Below are positions 31,884-41,845 of a stretch of DNA of 64,000 nt, piece after piece (positions within the stretch are counted from its first letter, which is position 1; each line of letters starts with the position of its first letter). The position numbers and the translations under genes were made by a program. The notes below the pieces were generated by a model, which saw only the letters and a list, made by a program, of their open reading frames with translations, was not told the DNA's origin and made no database searches. The DNA comes from Nonomuraea longispora. Its GTDB lineage: Bacteria > Actinomycetota > Actinomycetes > Streptosporangiales > Streptosporangiaceae. The stretch is from contig NZ_SMJZ01000018.1 in the NCBI RefSeq assembly GCF_004348345.1, positions 1-64,000 of the forward strand, read 5' to 3'.

Positions 31884-32230
31884 CAGGGCAGGATCCCGGG
31901 CCGCTGATCCGGCTGTACGGCCTGACCGGGGGAAGGGCCCGCCCGCAGGGCGAGACATTCGACCTGGTGGCCATCGTCACGACGGTCGGCGGCCCGCACA
32001 CCCTCGCGGACCTGATCCCGGAGTATCGCGCCGTGTTGTCGGTGTGCCGCAGGCCCACGCCGGTGGCGGACGTCGCGGCGCACCTCCGGCTGCCGCTCAA
32101 CGTCACCCGGGTCATCCTGGGTGACCTGCGGCGGGAGGGTTTCGTCACCATCGAGCGCCCGCGCCCGGTCGCGCAGACGATCGACGAACACATCTACAGG
32201 GAAGTGCTGGATGGACTACGCAGCCTGTGA
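31880..32230 (+). CDS. cvnC: Conservon DUF742 protein (CvnC type)
   Basis: 116 residues, GTG start in a 4-bp overlap with cvnB. DUF742 pattern: GPLIRLYGLTGGRARPQGETFDLVAIV, then a winged-helix-like part (TPVADVAAHLRLPLNVTRVILGDLRREGFVTI) ending in YREVLDGLRSL. Role inside the conservon complex is not defined. The final 20 bp overlap cvnD. Confidence 0.9.
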   Translation: MTGQDPGPLIRLYGLTGGRARPQGETFDLVAIVTTVGGPHTLADLIPEYRAVLSVCRRPTPVADVAAHLRLPLNVTRVILGDLRREGFVTIERPRPVAQTIDEHIYREVLDGLRSL

Positions 32231-32807
32231 GCCGGGGGCGACCGCGGTCACCTCGGCTCTGGCCATCAAGATCCTCATCGCGGGCGGGTTCGGCGTCGGC
32301 AAGACGACCATGGTGGGCACGATCAGCGAGATCCGGCCGCTGCACACCGAGGAGCTGCTGAGCGAGCGCGGCGTCGACGTGGACGACGTCTCGGGCGTGG
32401 AGTCCAAGAGCACCACGACCGTGGCGCTCGACTTCGGCCGCATCACCATCCGCGAGGGGTTGTGGCTGTACCTGTTCGGCACCCCGGGACAGGACCGGTT
32501 CTGGTTCATGTGGGACGAGCTGGCCCTCGGCGCCCTCGGCGCGGTCGTGCTCGCCGACACCCGCCGCCTGCAGGACTCGTTCCCCGCCGTGGACTACTTC
32601 GAGCAGCGCGGCATCCCGTTCGTGGTCGGCGTGAACTGCTTCGACGGCGCCCGCCGCCACGACCCGGCCAAGGTCAGACGGGCGCTCGGGCTGAACGCGC
32701 ACGTCCCGATCGTGCTCTGCGACGTGCGCGACCGCGCGTCGGTCAGGGACGTGCTCACCACGCTGGTGACGTACGCGGTGGAGGGCGCCGGCCGCGCGAT
32801 GCCGTGA
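32211..32807 (+). CDS. cvnD: Conservon small GTPase (CvnD type)
   Basis: 198 residues. P-loop GGFGVGKT at 25-32, switch I region with SKSTTTVALDFG, G3 box LFGTPGQDRFW in place of DxxG, and a G4 position reading VNCFDGA instead of NKxD, which is usual for this bacterial Ras-like/ATP-GTP family. It probably switches between nucleotide states and associates with the CvnA/B/C complex at the membrane. The start is fixed by overlap with cvnC. Confidence 0.92.
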   Translation: MDYAACEPGATAVTSALAIKILIAGGFGVGKTTMVGTISEIRPLHTEELLSERGVDVDDVSGVESKSTTTVALDFGRITIREGLWLYLFGTPGQDRFWFMWDELALGALGAVVLADTRRLQDSFPAVDYFEQRGIPFVVGVNCFDGARRHDPAKVRRALGLNAHVPIVLCDVRDRASVRDVLTTLVTYAVEGAGRAMP

Positions 32808-32824
32808 ACGGCGGAGGGGCGGGG

Positions 32825-33583
32825 TCAGAGCAGCTCGACGTGGTCGCGGTAGGGGTCGAGCCGGTCGTCGGAGACGTCGAGCTCGGTGACCATCAGGTCG
32901 ATCCCGTCCCAGGGCAGACAGCGGGCGGCGGCTCCGGTGCCGAGCTTCTGCGAGTCGACCGCCATGACGACGTGCTCGGACAGCTCGGCCATGAGCCGCT
33001 TGATCTCGCACTCCTCCGCGCTGAACTCGCTGGTGCCGAAGTGCGGGTCGATGGCGGCGGCGGACAGGAACGCCCGCGCGAACGAGAACTGCTTCAGCGT
33101 CAGTGAGGCCAGGGGGCCGACGAGGCTGCCCGCGTTGGGGTCCTTCTGGCCTCCGGTCAGGTAGGCGTGCACCCGCGGGTTCCTCGTCAGGGTCAGGAAC
33201 GTCTCGATCCCGTCGGTGACGACGGAGAGGTTCTCGGCGGGCGGCATCGAGCCTGCCAGCACGGCCAGCGTCGACGAGGCGTCCATGCAGATGCCGACCC
33301 CGCCGGAGGGCACCAGGCTGGTCAGCTTGCGCGCGATCTCCTCCTTGGCCCGCCAGGCCCGGCTCTTGCGCGCCTCGAAGGGTTGCGCGGAGCTGACGGC
33401 GCCGCCGCGCACGCGGCGGACCAGGCCTTCGTCCTCCAGGGCCTGCAGATCCCGCCGGATGGTCATGGTGCTGACCTCGAAGCGGGCGGCCAGGTCTTCG
33501 ATGCGCAGACTGCCGCTGGACGACAGCAGCTCGGCCAGCGCCTGGCGTCTGCTCTCCAGGTCCACGCTGCTCCTGACGCCCAT
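32825..33583 (-). CDS. DeoR-family transcriptional regulator
   Basis: 252 residues. N-terminal DeoR helix-turn-helix (RRQALAELLSSSGSLRIEDLAARFEVSTMTIRRDLQALEDEGLVRRVRGGA), C-terminal sugar-phosphate-binding DeoR domain (DASSTLAVLAG, LTGGQKDPNAGSLVG). GAAGGAGAAC precedes the ATG. It is transcribed divergently from the sugar ABC operon, and members of this family respond to phosphorylated sugars. A tetrulose or pentulose phosphate from the neighbouring kinase is therefore the likely effector (inference). Confidence 0.92.
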   Translation of the reverse strand: MGVRSSVDLESRRQALAELLSSSGSLRIEDLAARFEVSTMTIRRDLQALEDEGLVRRVRGGAVSSAQPFEARKSRAWRAKEEIARKLTSLVPSGGVGICMDASSTLAVLAGSMPPAENLSVVTDGIETFLTLTRNPRVHAYLTGGQKDPNAGSLVGPLASLTLKQFSFARAFLSAAAIDPHFGTSEFSAEECEIKRLMAELSEHVVMAVDSQKLGTGAAARCLPWDGIDLMVTELDVSDDRLDPYRDHVELL

Positions 33584-33998
33584 GCCGTCTTTGTTCTCCT
33601 TCGCTGTTCAGTCTTGTCAACTGTCACACACGCAGTCTCGCCCGGAGACGCCATGGACCTGCTGGCGAGTGAACGATAGATGATGCGGCCGCCTGGTTCA
33701 AGGCTACGTAATGCTGCCTTCTCCTGCTCGTTGAGGCGCAGGTGACGCTCCATGCGAGAGGTATCGAATAGGTAACACACCCTTGACACTGAGATGTCGC
33801 CTCGTGTGATGTTCACGCAAGGAAACAACAAGGGATCTCGCTCGGAACCCGTCGGGCGAGCGCCGGCCACCCTGACCTGGATCGGCTTCTCGCACCGGCA
33901 CCTTCCCGTACGCGTCCGGACCCGTTCCGGACCGCCGCCGCCCTCCGGGCAGGCCCCGACCGAACACCGAGCCGTCAGGCCGGGACTGGAGAGCAGTC
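33584..33998. promoter_or_regulatory. Divergent promoter region, DeoR / sugar ABC operon
   Basis: 415 bp. Plus-strand promoter candidate: TTGACA (33783-33788), 16-base spacer, TGTGAT (33805-33810), giving a leader of about 180 nt before GTG 33999. Towards deoR a minus-strand TTGACA occurs at 33618-33613, close to the gene. A minus-strand open frame starting at 33753 (begins MERHLRLNEQEKAALRSLE) runs into deoR in another frame; it has no recognised family and may be a small upstream gene or a remnant. Confidence 0.5.
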
Positions 33999-35546
33999 GT
34001 GGAAGATGTCGCACTGGAGTGCCGGGACCTGGACAAGGCATTCGGCGGCGTGCCCGTGCTGAAGGGCGTCTCACTTGCTCTCGAGGCAGGTTCCGTCACC
34101 GCTCTCGCCGGGGAGAACGGCGCGGGCAAGTCGACGCTGATGAAGATCGCGTCCGGCCAGGTCAAGCCGGACGGAGGCCGGGTCCTGATCGGGGGCGAGC
34201 CGCTGCCCCACGGCGACCCGCAGGCGGCCCACCGGAACGGGGTGGCGATCATCCCCCAGGAGCTCGCGCCGATCATGGACATGACGGTGTACGAGAACCT
34301 GTTCATCGGCAGGGAACTGCGCACGCGGACGGGGCTGCTCGACCGGCGGGGGATGGCGCGCAGGGCCCGCGAACTCCTCGACGTCTTCGGCGTGGAGATC
34401 GACCCGCAGGCGACCATGCGGCGGCTGCCGGTCGGCCTGCGGCAGCTCGTCGAGATCGTCAAGAGCACGAGCGGCGGCGCGCGGATCCTGCTGCTGGACG
34501 AGCCCAGCTCGGCCATCTCGGAACGCGAGGTCGAACGGCTCTACGCCGTCATCGGCAGGCTGCGTGAGCAGGGCGTCGCCATGCTCTACACCACCCACAA
34601 GATGGAGGAGATCCGCGCCCTGGCGGACAGGGTGGTCGTGCTGCGCGACGGAGGGCTGGTCCTCGACCGGCCGATCGGCGACATCACCGACGACGAGATC
34701 GTGCACGCGATGATCGGGCGCGAGCTCCAGGGCTTCTTCCCCGACCTGCACGCCCCGGGTGACGAGATCGCCCTCCAGGTCAGCGGGCTGCACGTCAGCG
34801 GCTACCCGCGGCCGGTGGACCTGACCGTGCGCCGCGGCGAGATCCTCGGTCTGGCGGGGCTCGTGGGGGCCGGCCGTACCGAACTCCTGGAAGCGATCTT
34901 CGGCGTGCGCAGAAGCACCGCGGGGACCGTCACCGTCGCCGGCAGACCCGTCAGGCGCAACGCCCCCGCCGCCGCCATCACCGGCGGCATGGCCCTCGTC
35001 CCCGAGGACCGCAAGGGAGCCGGGGCCGTGCTGACCATGAACGTGCTGGACAACGGCTCCCTCCCCCGCCTTTCCCGCTTCACCGTCGCGGGCTGGTTGC
35101 GGCAGCGCAGCCGCGGCCGGCAGGTCGGCGCGGCGATGGAGTCGGTCAAGCTGCGCAGCCGCGGACTGTCGCAGCAGGTCGGCACGCTGTCCGGCGGCAA
35201 CCAGCAGAAGGTGGTCCTGGCGCGCTGGCTGACCGGCAGCGTCAACGTGCTGCTGCTCGACGAGCCCACCCGCGGCGTCGACGTCGGCGCGCGCAGCGAG
35301 ATCTACCGCATCATCACCGAACTCGCGGCGTCGGGCATGGCCGTGGTCATGGCCTCCTCCGACATGCCCGAGATCCTCAGCCTGGCCCACCGGGCGCTCG
35401 TCATGCGCGGAGGAGCGGTCGCGGGCGAGCTCGCCCGCGAGGATCTGTCCTCGCCCCACGTCCAGGACCTGATCTTCAGGTACGCCGCCGGACTGAACCC
35501 GGACAGCGCCCCCGCGCCCCGACACACCGAGAAGGAGGGCCGATGA
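33999..35546 (+). CDS. Sugar ABC transporter ATPase, RbsA/XylG type (tandem domains)
   Basis: 515 residues, GTG start with GGAGA upstream. First nucleotide-binding domain: Walker A GENGAGKST near 42, Walker B RILLLDEPSSAIS, with a degenerate signature (RRLPVGLRQLVEI). Second domain (about 255-500): degenerate Walker A GLVGAGRTE, signature LSGGNQQKVVLARWL, Walker B VLLLDEPTRGVD. This split of intact and degenerate motifs is typical of the CUT2 class that imports ribose, xylose and sugar alcohols. It overlaps the permease start by 4 bp. Confidence 0.93.
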   Translation: MEDVALECRDLDKAFGGVPVLKGVSLALEAGSVTALAGENGAGKSTLMKIASGQVKPDGGRVLIGGEPLPHGDPQAAHRNGVAIIPQELAPIMDMTVYENLFIGRELRTRTGLLDRRGMARRARELLDVFGVEIDPQATMRRLPVGLRQLVEIVKSTSGGARILLLDEPSSAISEREVERLYAVIGRLREQGVAMLYTTHKMEEIRALADRVVVLRDGGLVLDRPIGDITDDEIVHAMIGRELQGFFPDLHAPGDEIALQVSGLHVSGYPRPVDLTVRRGEILGLAGLVGAGRTELLEAIFGVRRSTAGTVTVAGRPVRRNAPAAAITGGMALVPEDRKGAGAVLTMNVLDNGSLPRLSRFTVAGWLRQRSRGRQVGAAMESVKLRSRGLSQQVGTLSGGNQQKVVLARWLTGSVNVLLLDEPTRGVDVGARSEIYRIITELAASGMAVVMASSDMPEILSLAHRALVMRGGAVAGELAREDLSSPHVQDLIFRYAAGLNPDSAPAPRHTEKEGR

Positions 35547-36562
35547 CCACGCAGGAGTCAGCCCAGGAGCCCACGAACCCGGGCGGAGCGGCCGCGCGGC
35601 TCCTGCCCTGGCGCTTGTCCGGACCATGGATCCGCGACCAGCTGATCCGCCACTCGATGGTGGTGGTGATGCTCCTGATCATCGCCTATTTCAGCTACCG
35701 GAGCGCCCGGTTCGGAACGCTGGACAACCTCCAGACGATCGCCATCGCCGCGGCGCCCTTCGCGCTCATCGCGCTGGGCCAGACACTGGTCATCCTCACC
35801 GGCGGCATCGACCTGTCCGTGGGCAGCGTCATCGCGCTCAGCGCCATGACAGCGGCCTACACGGTGAAGGACCATCCGGAACGGCTCTGGTTGTCCCTGG
35901 TGGTCGCCATGCTCGTCGGGCTCGCGGCGGGAGCGGTCAACGGCTTCCTGGTCTCGAAGGTGAACGTGCCGCCGTTCATCGCGACGCTCGGCATGCTGAC
36001 CACGGCGTCCGGCCTGGCGTACGTCGTGGGCCAGGGAGCGCCGATCAACGGCCTTCCGCAGAACTTCGGCGAGATCGCCAACAACCAGATCTTCGGCCTG
36101 CAGATCCCCGTCGTGGTGATGATCGTCGGCATCGTCGCGCTCGCCCTCATCATGAAACGGACCTCGTACGGGATGCGCGTCTACGCCGTGGGCGGCAACC
36201 CCGTCGCGGCGCAGATCGCCGGTGTGAAGACCACCCGGATCCTGTTCAGCGTCTACGCGCTCAGCGGGCTGCTGGCCGGGTTGTCCGGCGTGATGCTCGC
36301 ATCCAGGGTCATCTCCGGCCCGCCCAACCTCGGCGAGGGCTACGAGCTCGACGCCATCGCCGCCGTCGTCATCGGTGGCGCGAGCCTGCTCGGCGGCCGG
36401 GGCAGCATCCTCGGCACGGCGCTCGGCCTGTTCCTGATCCAGACACTGAACAACGGCCTCGACATCCTCGTCGTCCCCGCCTACTGGCAGAGCGTGATCA
36501 AGGGAGCGCTCATCGTCGCCGCCGTCACCGTGGACGTCTGGTCCGCCAAACGCAGGGGCTGA
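35543..36562 (+). CDS. Sugar ABC transporter permease, RbsC type
   Basis: 339 residues, about 8-10 membrane helices. CUT2 signature [21 protein letters not shown], later [15 protein letters not shown] [15 protein letters not shown], and the C-terminal [32 protein letters not shown] at 35543 in a 4-bp overlap with the ATPase gene. Channel of the importer. Confidence 0.93.
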   Translation: MTTQESAQEPTNPGGAAARLLPWRLSGPWIRDQLIRHSMVVVMLLIIAYFSYRSARFGTLDNLQTIAIAAAPFALIALGQTLVILTGGIDLSVGSVIALSAMTAAYTVKDHPERLWLSLVVAMLVGLAAGAVNGFLVSKVNVPPFIATLGMLTTASGLAYVVGQGAPINGLPQNFGEIANNQIFGLQIPVVVMIVGIVALALIMKRTSYGMRVYAVGGNPVAAQIAGVKTTRILFSVYALSGLLAGLSGVMLASRVISGPPNLGEGYELDAIAAVVIGGASLLGGRGSILGTALGLFLIQTLNNGLDILVVPAYWQSVIKGALIVAAVTVDVWSAKRRG

Positions 36563-36611
36563 CGCCCCACCTCCCCCACAGACCTGCACGAAACGCACCA
36601 ATGGAGTCTCC

Positions 36612-37658
36612 ATGCGCATGAAAAGCTTGCGTGCCGTCGCCCTCGCCGCCGCGGGCGCGACCCTGCTGGCCACCTCCGCCTGCGGCGCGGGCGACCCCAA
36701 TGCCGGCGCGTCCGGCGAGGGAAAGCTCCGCGTCGGCATCAGCGTCTACGACATGTCATCCTTCATCACCGCGGGGAAGGCCGGCATCGACGCCTACGCC
36801 AAGGCCAACGACATCGAGGTCCTCTGGAACTCGGCCAACCTGGACGTCAGCACCCAGGCCAGCCAGGTCGACCAGTACGTCAACGCCGGCGTGGACGCCA
36901 TCATGGTCGTCCCCGTCCAGGCCGACTCGCTCGGCCCGCAGGTCGCCGCGGCCAAGGCGAAGGACATCCCGTTCCTCGCCGTGAACGCCGGACTCGACAG
37001 CAAGGACCTGGCAGGCACCGTCCTGCCCGACGACGTCAAGGCCGGCGAGCAGGAGATGCAGATGATGGCGGACGAGCTCGACGGCAAGGGCAACATTGTC
37101 GTCCTCCAGGGCCCGCTGGGCCAGTCGGGCGAGATCGACCGTACCAAGGGCATCCAGAACGTCCTGGCCAAGTACCCCGACATCAAGATCCTCGCCAAGG
37201 ACACCGCCAACTGGAAGCGCGACGAGGCCGTCAACAAGATGAAGAACTGGATCTCCAGCTTCGGCGACAGGATAGACGGCGTCGTCGCGGAGAACGACGA
37301 CATGGGGCTCGGCGCCCTTCAGGCCACCCGCGAGGCCGGCGCCAGAATCCCGATCGTCGGCGTCGACGGCATCGAGGACGGGCTCAACGCCGTCAAGAGC
37401 GGCGACTTCATCGGCACCAACCTGCAGCACGGCACCGTCGAGCTGGCCACGGGCCTGGCCGTGGCCGCCAAGATCGCCAAGGGCGAGGAGGTCGACAAGA
37501 CCCCCGTCTACCTGATGCCCAAGGTCACGAAGGACAACGTGGACACCTACATGGAGCACGTGGTCACCAGGAAGGACCAGTTCCTCCAGCAGCTGCCCGC
37601 GTTGATCGAGGCGAATCTCAAGACCGGCGACATCGCCAACGAGGAGGCGGCCGAGTAG
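36612..37658 (+). CDS. Sugar ABC transporter substrate-binding lipoprotein, RbsB type
   Basis: 348 residues with lipobox ATSAC (Cys24) and a type I periplasmic binding fold: [98 protein letters not shown]. The CUT2 family binds pyranoses, polyols or tetritols; a tetritol or related polyol is suggested by the downstream kinase and isomerase. Gap of 49 bp after the permease. Confidence 0.9.
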   Translation: MRMKSLRAVALAAAGATLLATSACGAGDPNAGASGEGKLRVGISVYDMSSFITAGKAGIDAYAKANDIEVLWNSANLDVSTQASQVDQYVNAGVDAIMVVPVQADSLGPQVAAAKAKDIPFLAVNAGLDSKDLAGTVLPDDVKAGEQEMQMMADELDGKGNIVVLQGPLGQSGEIDRTKGIQNVLAKYPDIKILAKDTANWKRDEAVNKMKNWISSFGDRIDGVVAENDDMGLGALQATREAGARIPIVGVDGIEDGLNAVKSGDFIGTNLQHGTVELATGLAVAAKIAKGEEVDKTPVYLMPKVTKDNVDTYMEHVVTRKDQFLQQLPALIEANLKTGDIANEEAAE

Positions 37659-37686
37659 GCCGGCCCGAGCAACGAGGAGATCCTCC

Positions 37687-37975
37687 ATGACGACGATGCG
37701 GGCAGCGGTCCTGCGTGGCATCCGGCACCTGGCGATCGAGGAGCGGCCCGTCCCCCAGCCCGGACCCGGAGAGGTGCTGGTGCGGGTCGACGCGGTGGGG
37801 CCGGGGACACGCCGCTCGGCGAGACGGGGATCGAGCCCACCGTGCTCGCCGCCTCCGGCCGGGTCGACGTCGACAGCCTCGTCACCGGCCACTTCCCCCT
37901 CGCGGAGGCGGAGGCGGCGCTGCTCGCCGCCGAACGCGACCCGCTCGCCGTCAAATCAACCCCCAGCGATGACAC
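37687..37975 (+). pseudogene. Internally deleted zinc-type alcohol/polyol dehydrogenase
   Basis: A good ribosome binding site (GGAGAT) and ATG 37687 begin a medium-chain dehydrogenase N-terminus (MRAAVLRGIRHLAIEERP, then PGPGEVLVRVDAVG). After about 38 codons the similarity stops near 37800. It resumes in another frame with a typical C-terminus of the same family (LAASGRVDVDSLVTGHFPL, then AEAEAALLAAERDP). The cofactor and catalytic domains, roughly 240 codons, are missing. The second frame has no stop of its own and runs into the kinase gene. An intact gene of this kind would fit the operon as a polyol dehydrogenase, so a recent deletion is the simplest reading. Confidence 0.65.
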
Positions 37976-38015
37976 GCAGCCGCGCTCGCCCCCCGCGACC
38001 GAAGGGACAACCTCA

Positions 38016-39800
38016 ATGACCCGTCTGTACGACGACCCCGCCACCTTCACCGACGACATGCTCGCGGGGTTCCTCGACGTGCACCGCGACACCGTGACCG
38101 GCGTGCCGGGCGGCGTCGTACGCGTCACCGAGACGCCGCCCGGCAAGGTCGCGGTCGTCGTCGGCGGCGGCTCCGGGCACTACCCCGCCTTCTGCGGCGT
38201 GGTCGGGCACGGGTTCGCCGACGGTGCCGTCGTCGGCAACATCTTCACCTCGCCGTCGGCGCAGGACGCGTACTCGGTGGGCAGAGCCGCCGCCGGCACC
38301 GCCGGTCTGCTCTTCTCCACCGGCAACTACGCCGGCGACGTCATGAACTTCACCCTCGCCCAGCAGCGGCTGAAGGAGCAGGGCATCGACACCCGCGTGG
38401 TGTTCGTGACCGACGACATCGCCAGCGCGCCCGCGTCGGAGGCCGGCGAACGCCGCGGGATCGCCGGGGACTTCGTCGTGTTCAAGGTCGCGGGGGCCGC
38501 CGCCGAAGAGGGCTACGACCTCGACGCGGTCGAACGGGTCGCCCGCCACGCCAACGACAGGACCCGCACGCTCGGGGTGGCCTTCGCCGGGTGCACCATG
38601 CCCGGCGGCACCGAGCCGCTGTTCGCCGTACCCTCCGGGCGCATGGGCGTGGGCCTCGGCATCCACGGCGAACCCGGCGTCGGCGAGGACGCGCTGCCGC
38701 CCGCCGCCGAGTTGGCCCGGCGGCTGGTGTCCGGCGTGCTGGCGGAGAAGCCCGCCGGTTCCGGCGACCGGGTGACCGCGATACTCAACGGCCTCGGCAC
38801 CACGAAGTACGAGGAGCTCTTCGTCGTCTGGCGCACCGTGGCCGCGCTGCTCGCCGGACAGGGGCTCGAGGTCGTCGCGCCGGAGGTGGGCGAGCTCGTC
38901 ACCAGCCTCGACATGGCCGGGTGCTCCCTGACCCTGGTCTTCCTCGACGAAGAGCTGGAACGGTTGTGGTGCGCGCCCGCCGACACCCCGGCCTTCCGCA
39001 GGGGCCGTGTGGAACCGCGCACGGAGGTCCTTCGCGGGGTGGCGGCGCCCGGTGACGCCGGGTCACGCGATCGGCTCGGCGGACGCCCTGACCACCTGGC
39101 CGGGACCGCGCACCCGGACCAGCCGTCCGTGGCCGCGCCCGGCTCACCCGCCTCCCGCGCCTGCGCCCAGGTCGCCGTCTCGGCGCTCGAGGCGATGGCC
39201 GCCGCCATGGCCGGGGCCGAGGCCAGGCTGGGCCGCATCGACGCCGTGGCCGGCGACGGCGATCACGGGCGCGGGATGGTCAAGGGCTCGTCCGCCGCGT
39301 TCGCCGCCGCCCGTGAGGCGGCCGGAGCGGGAGCCGGAGCGCGGTCGGTCCTGGTCGCGGCGGGCGAGGCGTGGGCCGCGAAGGCCGGCGGCACGTCGGG
39401 CGTGCTCTGGGGCGCCGTGTTGTGCGCCGTCGGCCGGAGCCTGGGCGACGACCGGGAGAAGATCACCGGCTCCGGCGTCGCGGACGCCGTCGCGGCAGGG
39501 CTGAAGGCGCTGCTCGAACTCGGCAGGGCACAGCCCGGTGACAAGACGATGGTCGACGCTTTCGTGCCGTTCTGCGAGGCGCTGACCGAACGCGTCGGAT
39601 CCGGGGCGGAGCTGGCCGCCGCCTGGCGGGAATCCGCGCTGGTGTGCGAGTCGGCGGCCGGGGCGACCGCCGGCCTGCGTCCCCGGGTGGGCCGGGCGCG
39701 TCCCCTCGCCGAACGCAGCGTGGGGACCCCGGACGCGGGCGCGACGTCGCTCGCCCTGTGCGCCCTCGCCGTCGCGGACGTACTGGAACGCGCCCGCTGA
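38016..39800 (+). CDS. Fused DhaK-DhaL dihydroxyacetone/erythrulose-type kinase
   Basis: 594 residues from ATG 38016 (GAAGGGACA upstream); the frame is open further upstream but that part belongs to the dehydrogenase remnant. DhaK domain (about 1-330): [40 protein letters not shown] and GLGIHGEPG, whose His is the covalent substrate-binding residue of the family. DhaL domain (about 385-590): [14 protein letters not shown] with metal-binding Asp residues, and [13 protein letters not shown]. Such ATP-dependent single-chain kinases phosphorylate dihydroxyacetone or D-/L-erythrulose. Next to an RpiB-type isomerase and an SDR, erythrulose is the best guess. Confidence 0.85.
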   Translation: MTRLYDDPATFTDDMLAGFLDVHRDTVTGVPGGVVRVTETPPGKVAVVVGGGSGHYPAFCGVVGHGFADGAVVGNIFTSPSAQDAYSVGRAAAGTAGLLFSTGNYAGDVMNFTLAQQRLKEQGIDTRVVFVTDDIASAPASEAGERRGIAGDFVVFKVAGAAAEEGYDLDAVERVARHANDRTRTLGVAFAGCTMPGGTEPLFAVPSGRMGVGLGIHGEPGVGEDALPPAAELARRLVSGVLAEKPAGSGDRVTAILNGLGTTKYEELFVVWRTVAALLAGQGLEVVAPEVGELVTSLDMAGCSLTLVFLDEELERLWCAPADTPAFRRGRVEPRTEVLRGVAAPGDAGSRDRLGGRPDHLAGTAHPDQPSVAAPGSPASRACAQVAVSALEAMAAAMAGAEARLGRIDAVAGDGDHGRGMVKGSSAAFAAAREAAGAGAGARSVLVAAGEAWAAKAGGTSGVLWGAVLCAVGRSLGDDREKITGSGVADAVAAGLKALLELGRAQPGDKTMVDAFVPFCEALTERVGSGAELAAAWRESALVCESAAGATAGLRPRVGRARPLAERSVGTPDAGATSLALCALAVADVLERAR

Positions 39801-39829
39801 GTCGTACGAAGAGGAAGGGATGGGGGGCC

Positions 39830-40414
39830 ATGCCTCACCAATGGCGCATCATCGTCGGTTCCGACGATGCCGGCCTGGAGTACAAGAACGTCCTGAAGGC
39901 CGACCTGGAGGAGGACGCCAGGGTGGCCGAGGTCGTCGACATCGGGGTCGGGGCCGACGACACGACACCGTACCCGCACATCGCCGTCACGGCGGCCCGG
40001 ATGGTCGCCGCCGGCGAGGCCGACCGCGCGCTGCTGGTGTGCGGCACCGGGCTGGGGGTCGCGATCAGCGCCAACAAGGTGCCCGGCATCCGCGCGGTGA
40101 CAGCGCACGACAGCTTCTCCGTCGAACGGTCCGTGCTGAGCAACAACGCCCAGATCCTCTGCTTCGGGCAGCGGGTCGTCGGCCTCGAACTGGCCCGCCG
40201 CCTGGCGAGCGACTGGCTCGGCTACCGCTTCGACGCCAACTCCAGCTCGGCCGCCAAGGTCAGGACCCTGCTGAACTACGAGTCGGGACACGACCTGGCC
40301 GACCAGGCCGAGACGTTGCGGCTGGGCGAGGAACTGGTGCACTCGTCCCTCGTCACCGGCGACGAACAGGACAAGCAGACCGTACAGATCAACAGCGAGG
40401 AGCAGTGCTCATGA
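39830..40414 (+). CDS. RpiB/LacAB-type sugar phosphate isomerase
   Basis: 194 residues. RpiB fold: [71 protein letters not shown], and [15 protein letters not shown]. The catalytic-type Cys is in VCGTGLG (about 76). The C-terminus is about 40 residues longer than ordinary RpiB proteins (after [10 protein letters not shown]). In mycobacterial tetritol pathways RpiB-type enzymes isomerise erythrulose 4-phosphate to erythrose 4-phosphate, and the adjacent kinase makes the same role likely here. It overlaps the SDR gene by 4 bp. Confidence 0.85.
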   Translation: MPHQWRIIVGSDDAGLEYKNVLKADLEEDARVAEVVDIGVGADDTTPYPHIAVTAARMVAAGEADRALLVCGTGLGVAISANKVPGIRAVTAHDSFSVERSVLSNNAQILCFGQRVVGLELARRLASDWLGYRFDANSSSAAKVRTLLNYESGHDLADQAETLRLGEELVHSSLVTGDEQDKQTVQINSEEQCS

Positions 40415-41181
40415 CGGCAGCGGAGAACACCCTCGACCTCACGTTCGGGCTGGAGGGCAGGGTGGCGCTGGTGACCGGCGGCGCGTCGGGCATCGGCGCG
40501 GCCATCGCCGCCACGTACGCGGCCAAGGGGGCCCGGGTCGCCGTCGTCGACATCGACCACGAGGCCGCCGGGTCGAGGGCGAAGGAACTCGGGGCGGGTC
40601 ACGCCGGGTTCGCGTGCGACGTGGCCGACCCGGACGCGGTCAGGGCGGCGACCGGCGCGGTCGTGGACGCCTACGGCCGCATCGACATCCTGGTGAACTG
40701 CGCCGGTGTCGCGATCCTGGCTCCGGCCGAGGAGCTCGACGTCAGCGCGTTCGACCGGACGATCGACATCAACCTCAAGGGCACCTTTCTGATGTGCCAG
40801 GAGGTGGGCCGGCACATGCTGGCCGCCGGCCGCGGCAAGATCATCAACCTGGCGTCGCAGGCCGCCACCGTGGCCCTCGACCAGCATGCCGCGTACTGCG
40901 CCAGCAAGTTCGGCGTGGTCGGCCTGTCGAAGGTGCTCGCCTCCGAGTGGGCGGGGCGCGGAGTGACGGTCAACACCATCTCCCCCACCGTGGTGCTCAC
41001 CGACCTGGGGCGCAAGGCGTGGGAGGGGCCGAAGGGCGAGGCGTTGAAGGCGCAGATCCCCGCGGGCCGCTTCGCCCTTCCCGAGGAGATCGCCGCCACG
41101 GCGCTGTTCCTCGCCTCGGACGGCTCCGACATGATCAACGGCGCGGACATCCTCGTGGACGGCGGCTACACGATCCGCTGA
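40411..41181 (+). CDS. Short-chain dehydrogenase, D-threitol dehydrogenase-like
   Basis: 256 residues. SDR signature [12 protein letters not shown] (coenzyme loop near 25), NCAGVA, catalytic Ser in [11 protein letters not shown], Tyr/Lys in YCASKFG, and the C-terminus [16 protein letters not shown]. The acidic VVDID after the second strand predicts NAD rather than NADP. The sequence around [18 protein letters not shown] and [15 protein letters not shown] recalls mycobacterial D-threitol dehydrogenase; that match is from memory and was not checked. It would oxidise a tetritol to erythrulose, the substrate of the kinase. Confidence 0.82.
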   Translation: MTAAENTLDLTFGLEGRVALVTGGASGIGAAIAATYAAKGARVAVVDIDHEAAGSRAKELGAGHAGFACDVADPDAVRAATGAVVDAYGRIDILVNCAGVAILAPAEELDVSAFDRTIDINLKGTFLMCQEVGRHMLAAGRGKIINLASQAATVALDQHAAYCASKFGVVGLSKVLASEWAGRGVTVNTISPTVVLTDLGRKAWEGPKGEALKAQIPAGRFALPEEIAATALFLASDGSDMINGADILVDGGYTIR

Positions 41182-41259
41182 CCGCGCTTTTCCGGAACGA
41201 GACCGGCGTCACCGCACCCGCCGTGCCACACCACCCCGAGGGGTACGGCCCTGCGCCCC

Positions 41260-41289
41260 ACCCCATGACTTCGTGGTGGCGCATGGGGT
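41260..41289. terminator. Bidirectional hairpin between convergent genes
   Basis: ACCCCATG and CATGGGGT form an 8-bp perfect stem with a 14-base loop, midway between the SDR stop (41181) and the stop of the convergent glutaredoxin-like gene (41321). Confidence 0.55.
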
Positions 41290-41320
41290 CGCGCGGCCGT
41301 TCTGACGGCCTCACCGGCGA

Positions 41321-41758
41321 TCAGGCAGGTGGGGAGAGTTGCCCGCGCACCCAGGCGACATCGGGGTTGACGTGTGCCTGGCCCGTCACCACGACGGTCG
41401 GCACCGTCTCGTTGCCGTTGTTGGCCGCCCTCACCGCCGCCGCACCGTCCGGGTCACGCCAGATGTCGACCCAGTGCATCCGGTGGGCGTTGCGGCCCAA
41501 TCGGATCCGCAGGCGCAGGCAGTATCTGCACCCCGGCCTCCAGTAGACGATCGGCCGGCCGTCGACCGCGCTGCGGCGCTGCGCCTCCACCGCGGCGATC
41601 GACCGCGGGAAGAGCAGCGACGAGTGCATGACGGCGAGGAGCCCGAACACCAGCAGCAGAGCGACGGCCGCGCCGGGAGCACCGCTGGACACTTGGGTGA
41701 TCGCCGCCAGCAGGCCGCAGACCGCGAACACCGTCGGCATGGCCCAAGCGCGCCTCAT
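41321..41758 (-). CDS. Membrane-anchored glutaredoxin-like protein
   Basis: 145 residues from ATG 41758; an in-frame Met 18 codons upstream is possible. Two hydrophobic helices (about 6-40) precede a thioredoxin-fold domain with the redox motif CRYC (PIVYWRPGCRYCLRLRIRLG) and the cis-Pro segment ETVPTVVV. Glutaredoxin/mycoredoxin-type proteins reduce mixed disulfides with mycothiol in actinobacteria. No partner gene is adjacent. Confidence 0.82.
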   Translation of the reverse strand: MRRAWAMPTVFAVCGLLAAITQVSSGAPGAAVALLLVFGLLAVMHSSLLFPRSIAAVEAQRRSAVDGRPIVYWRPGCRYCLRLRIRLGRNAHRMHWVDIWRDPDGAAAVRAANNGNETVPTVVVTGQAHVNPDVAWVRGQLSPPA

Positions 41759-41845
41759 GGGACGCAGGCTACCGCCATCGTGCGGGTGGACGGGTCGCCG
41801 AGTAAAGTGCACATGATGCGCAGTTGTCAGCTACGAGAGGCGGCC

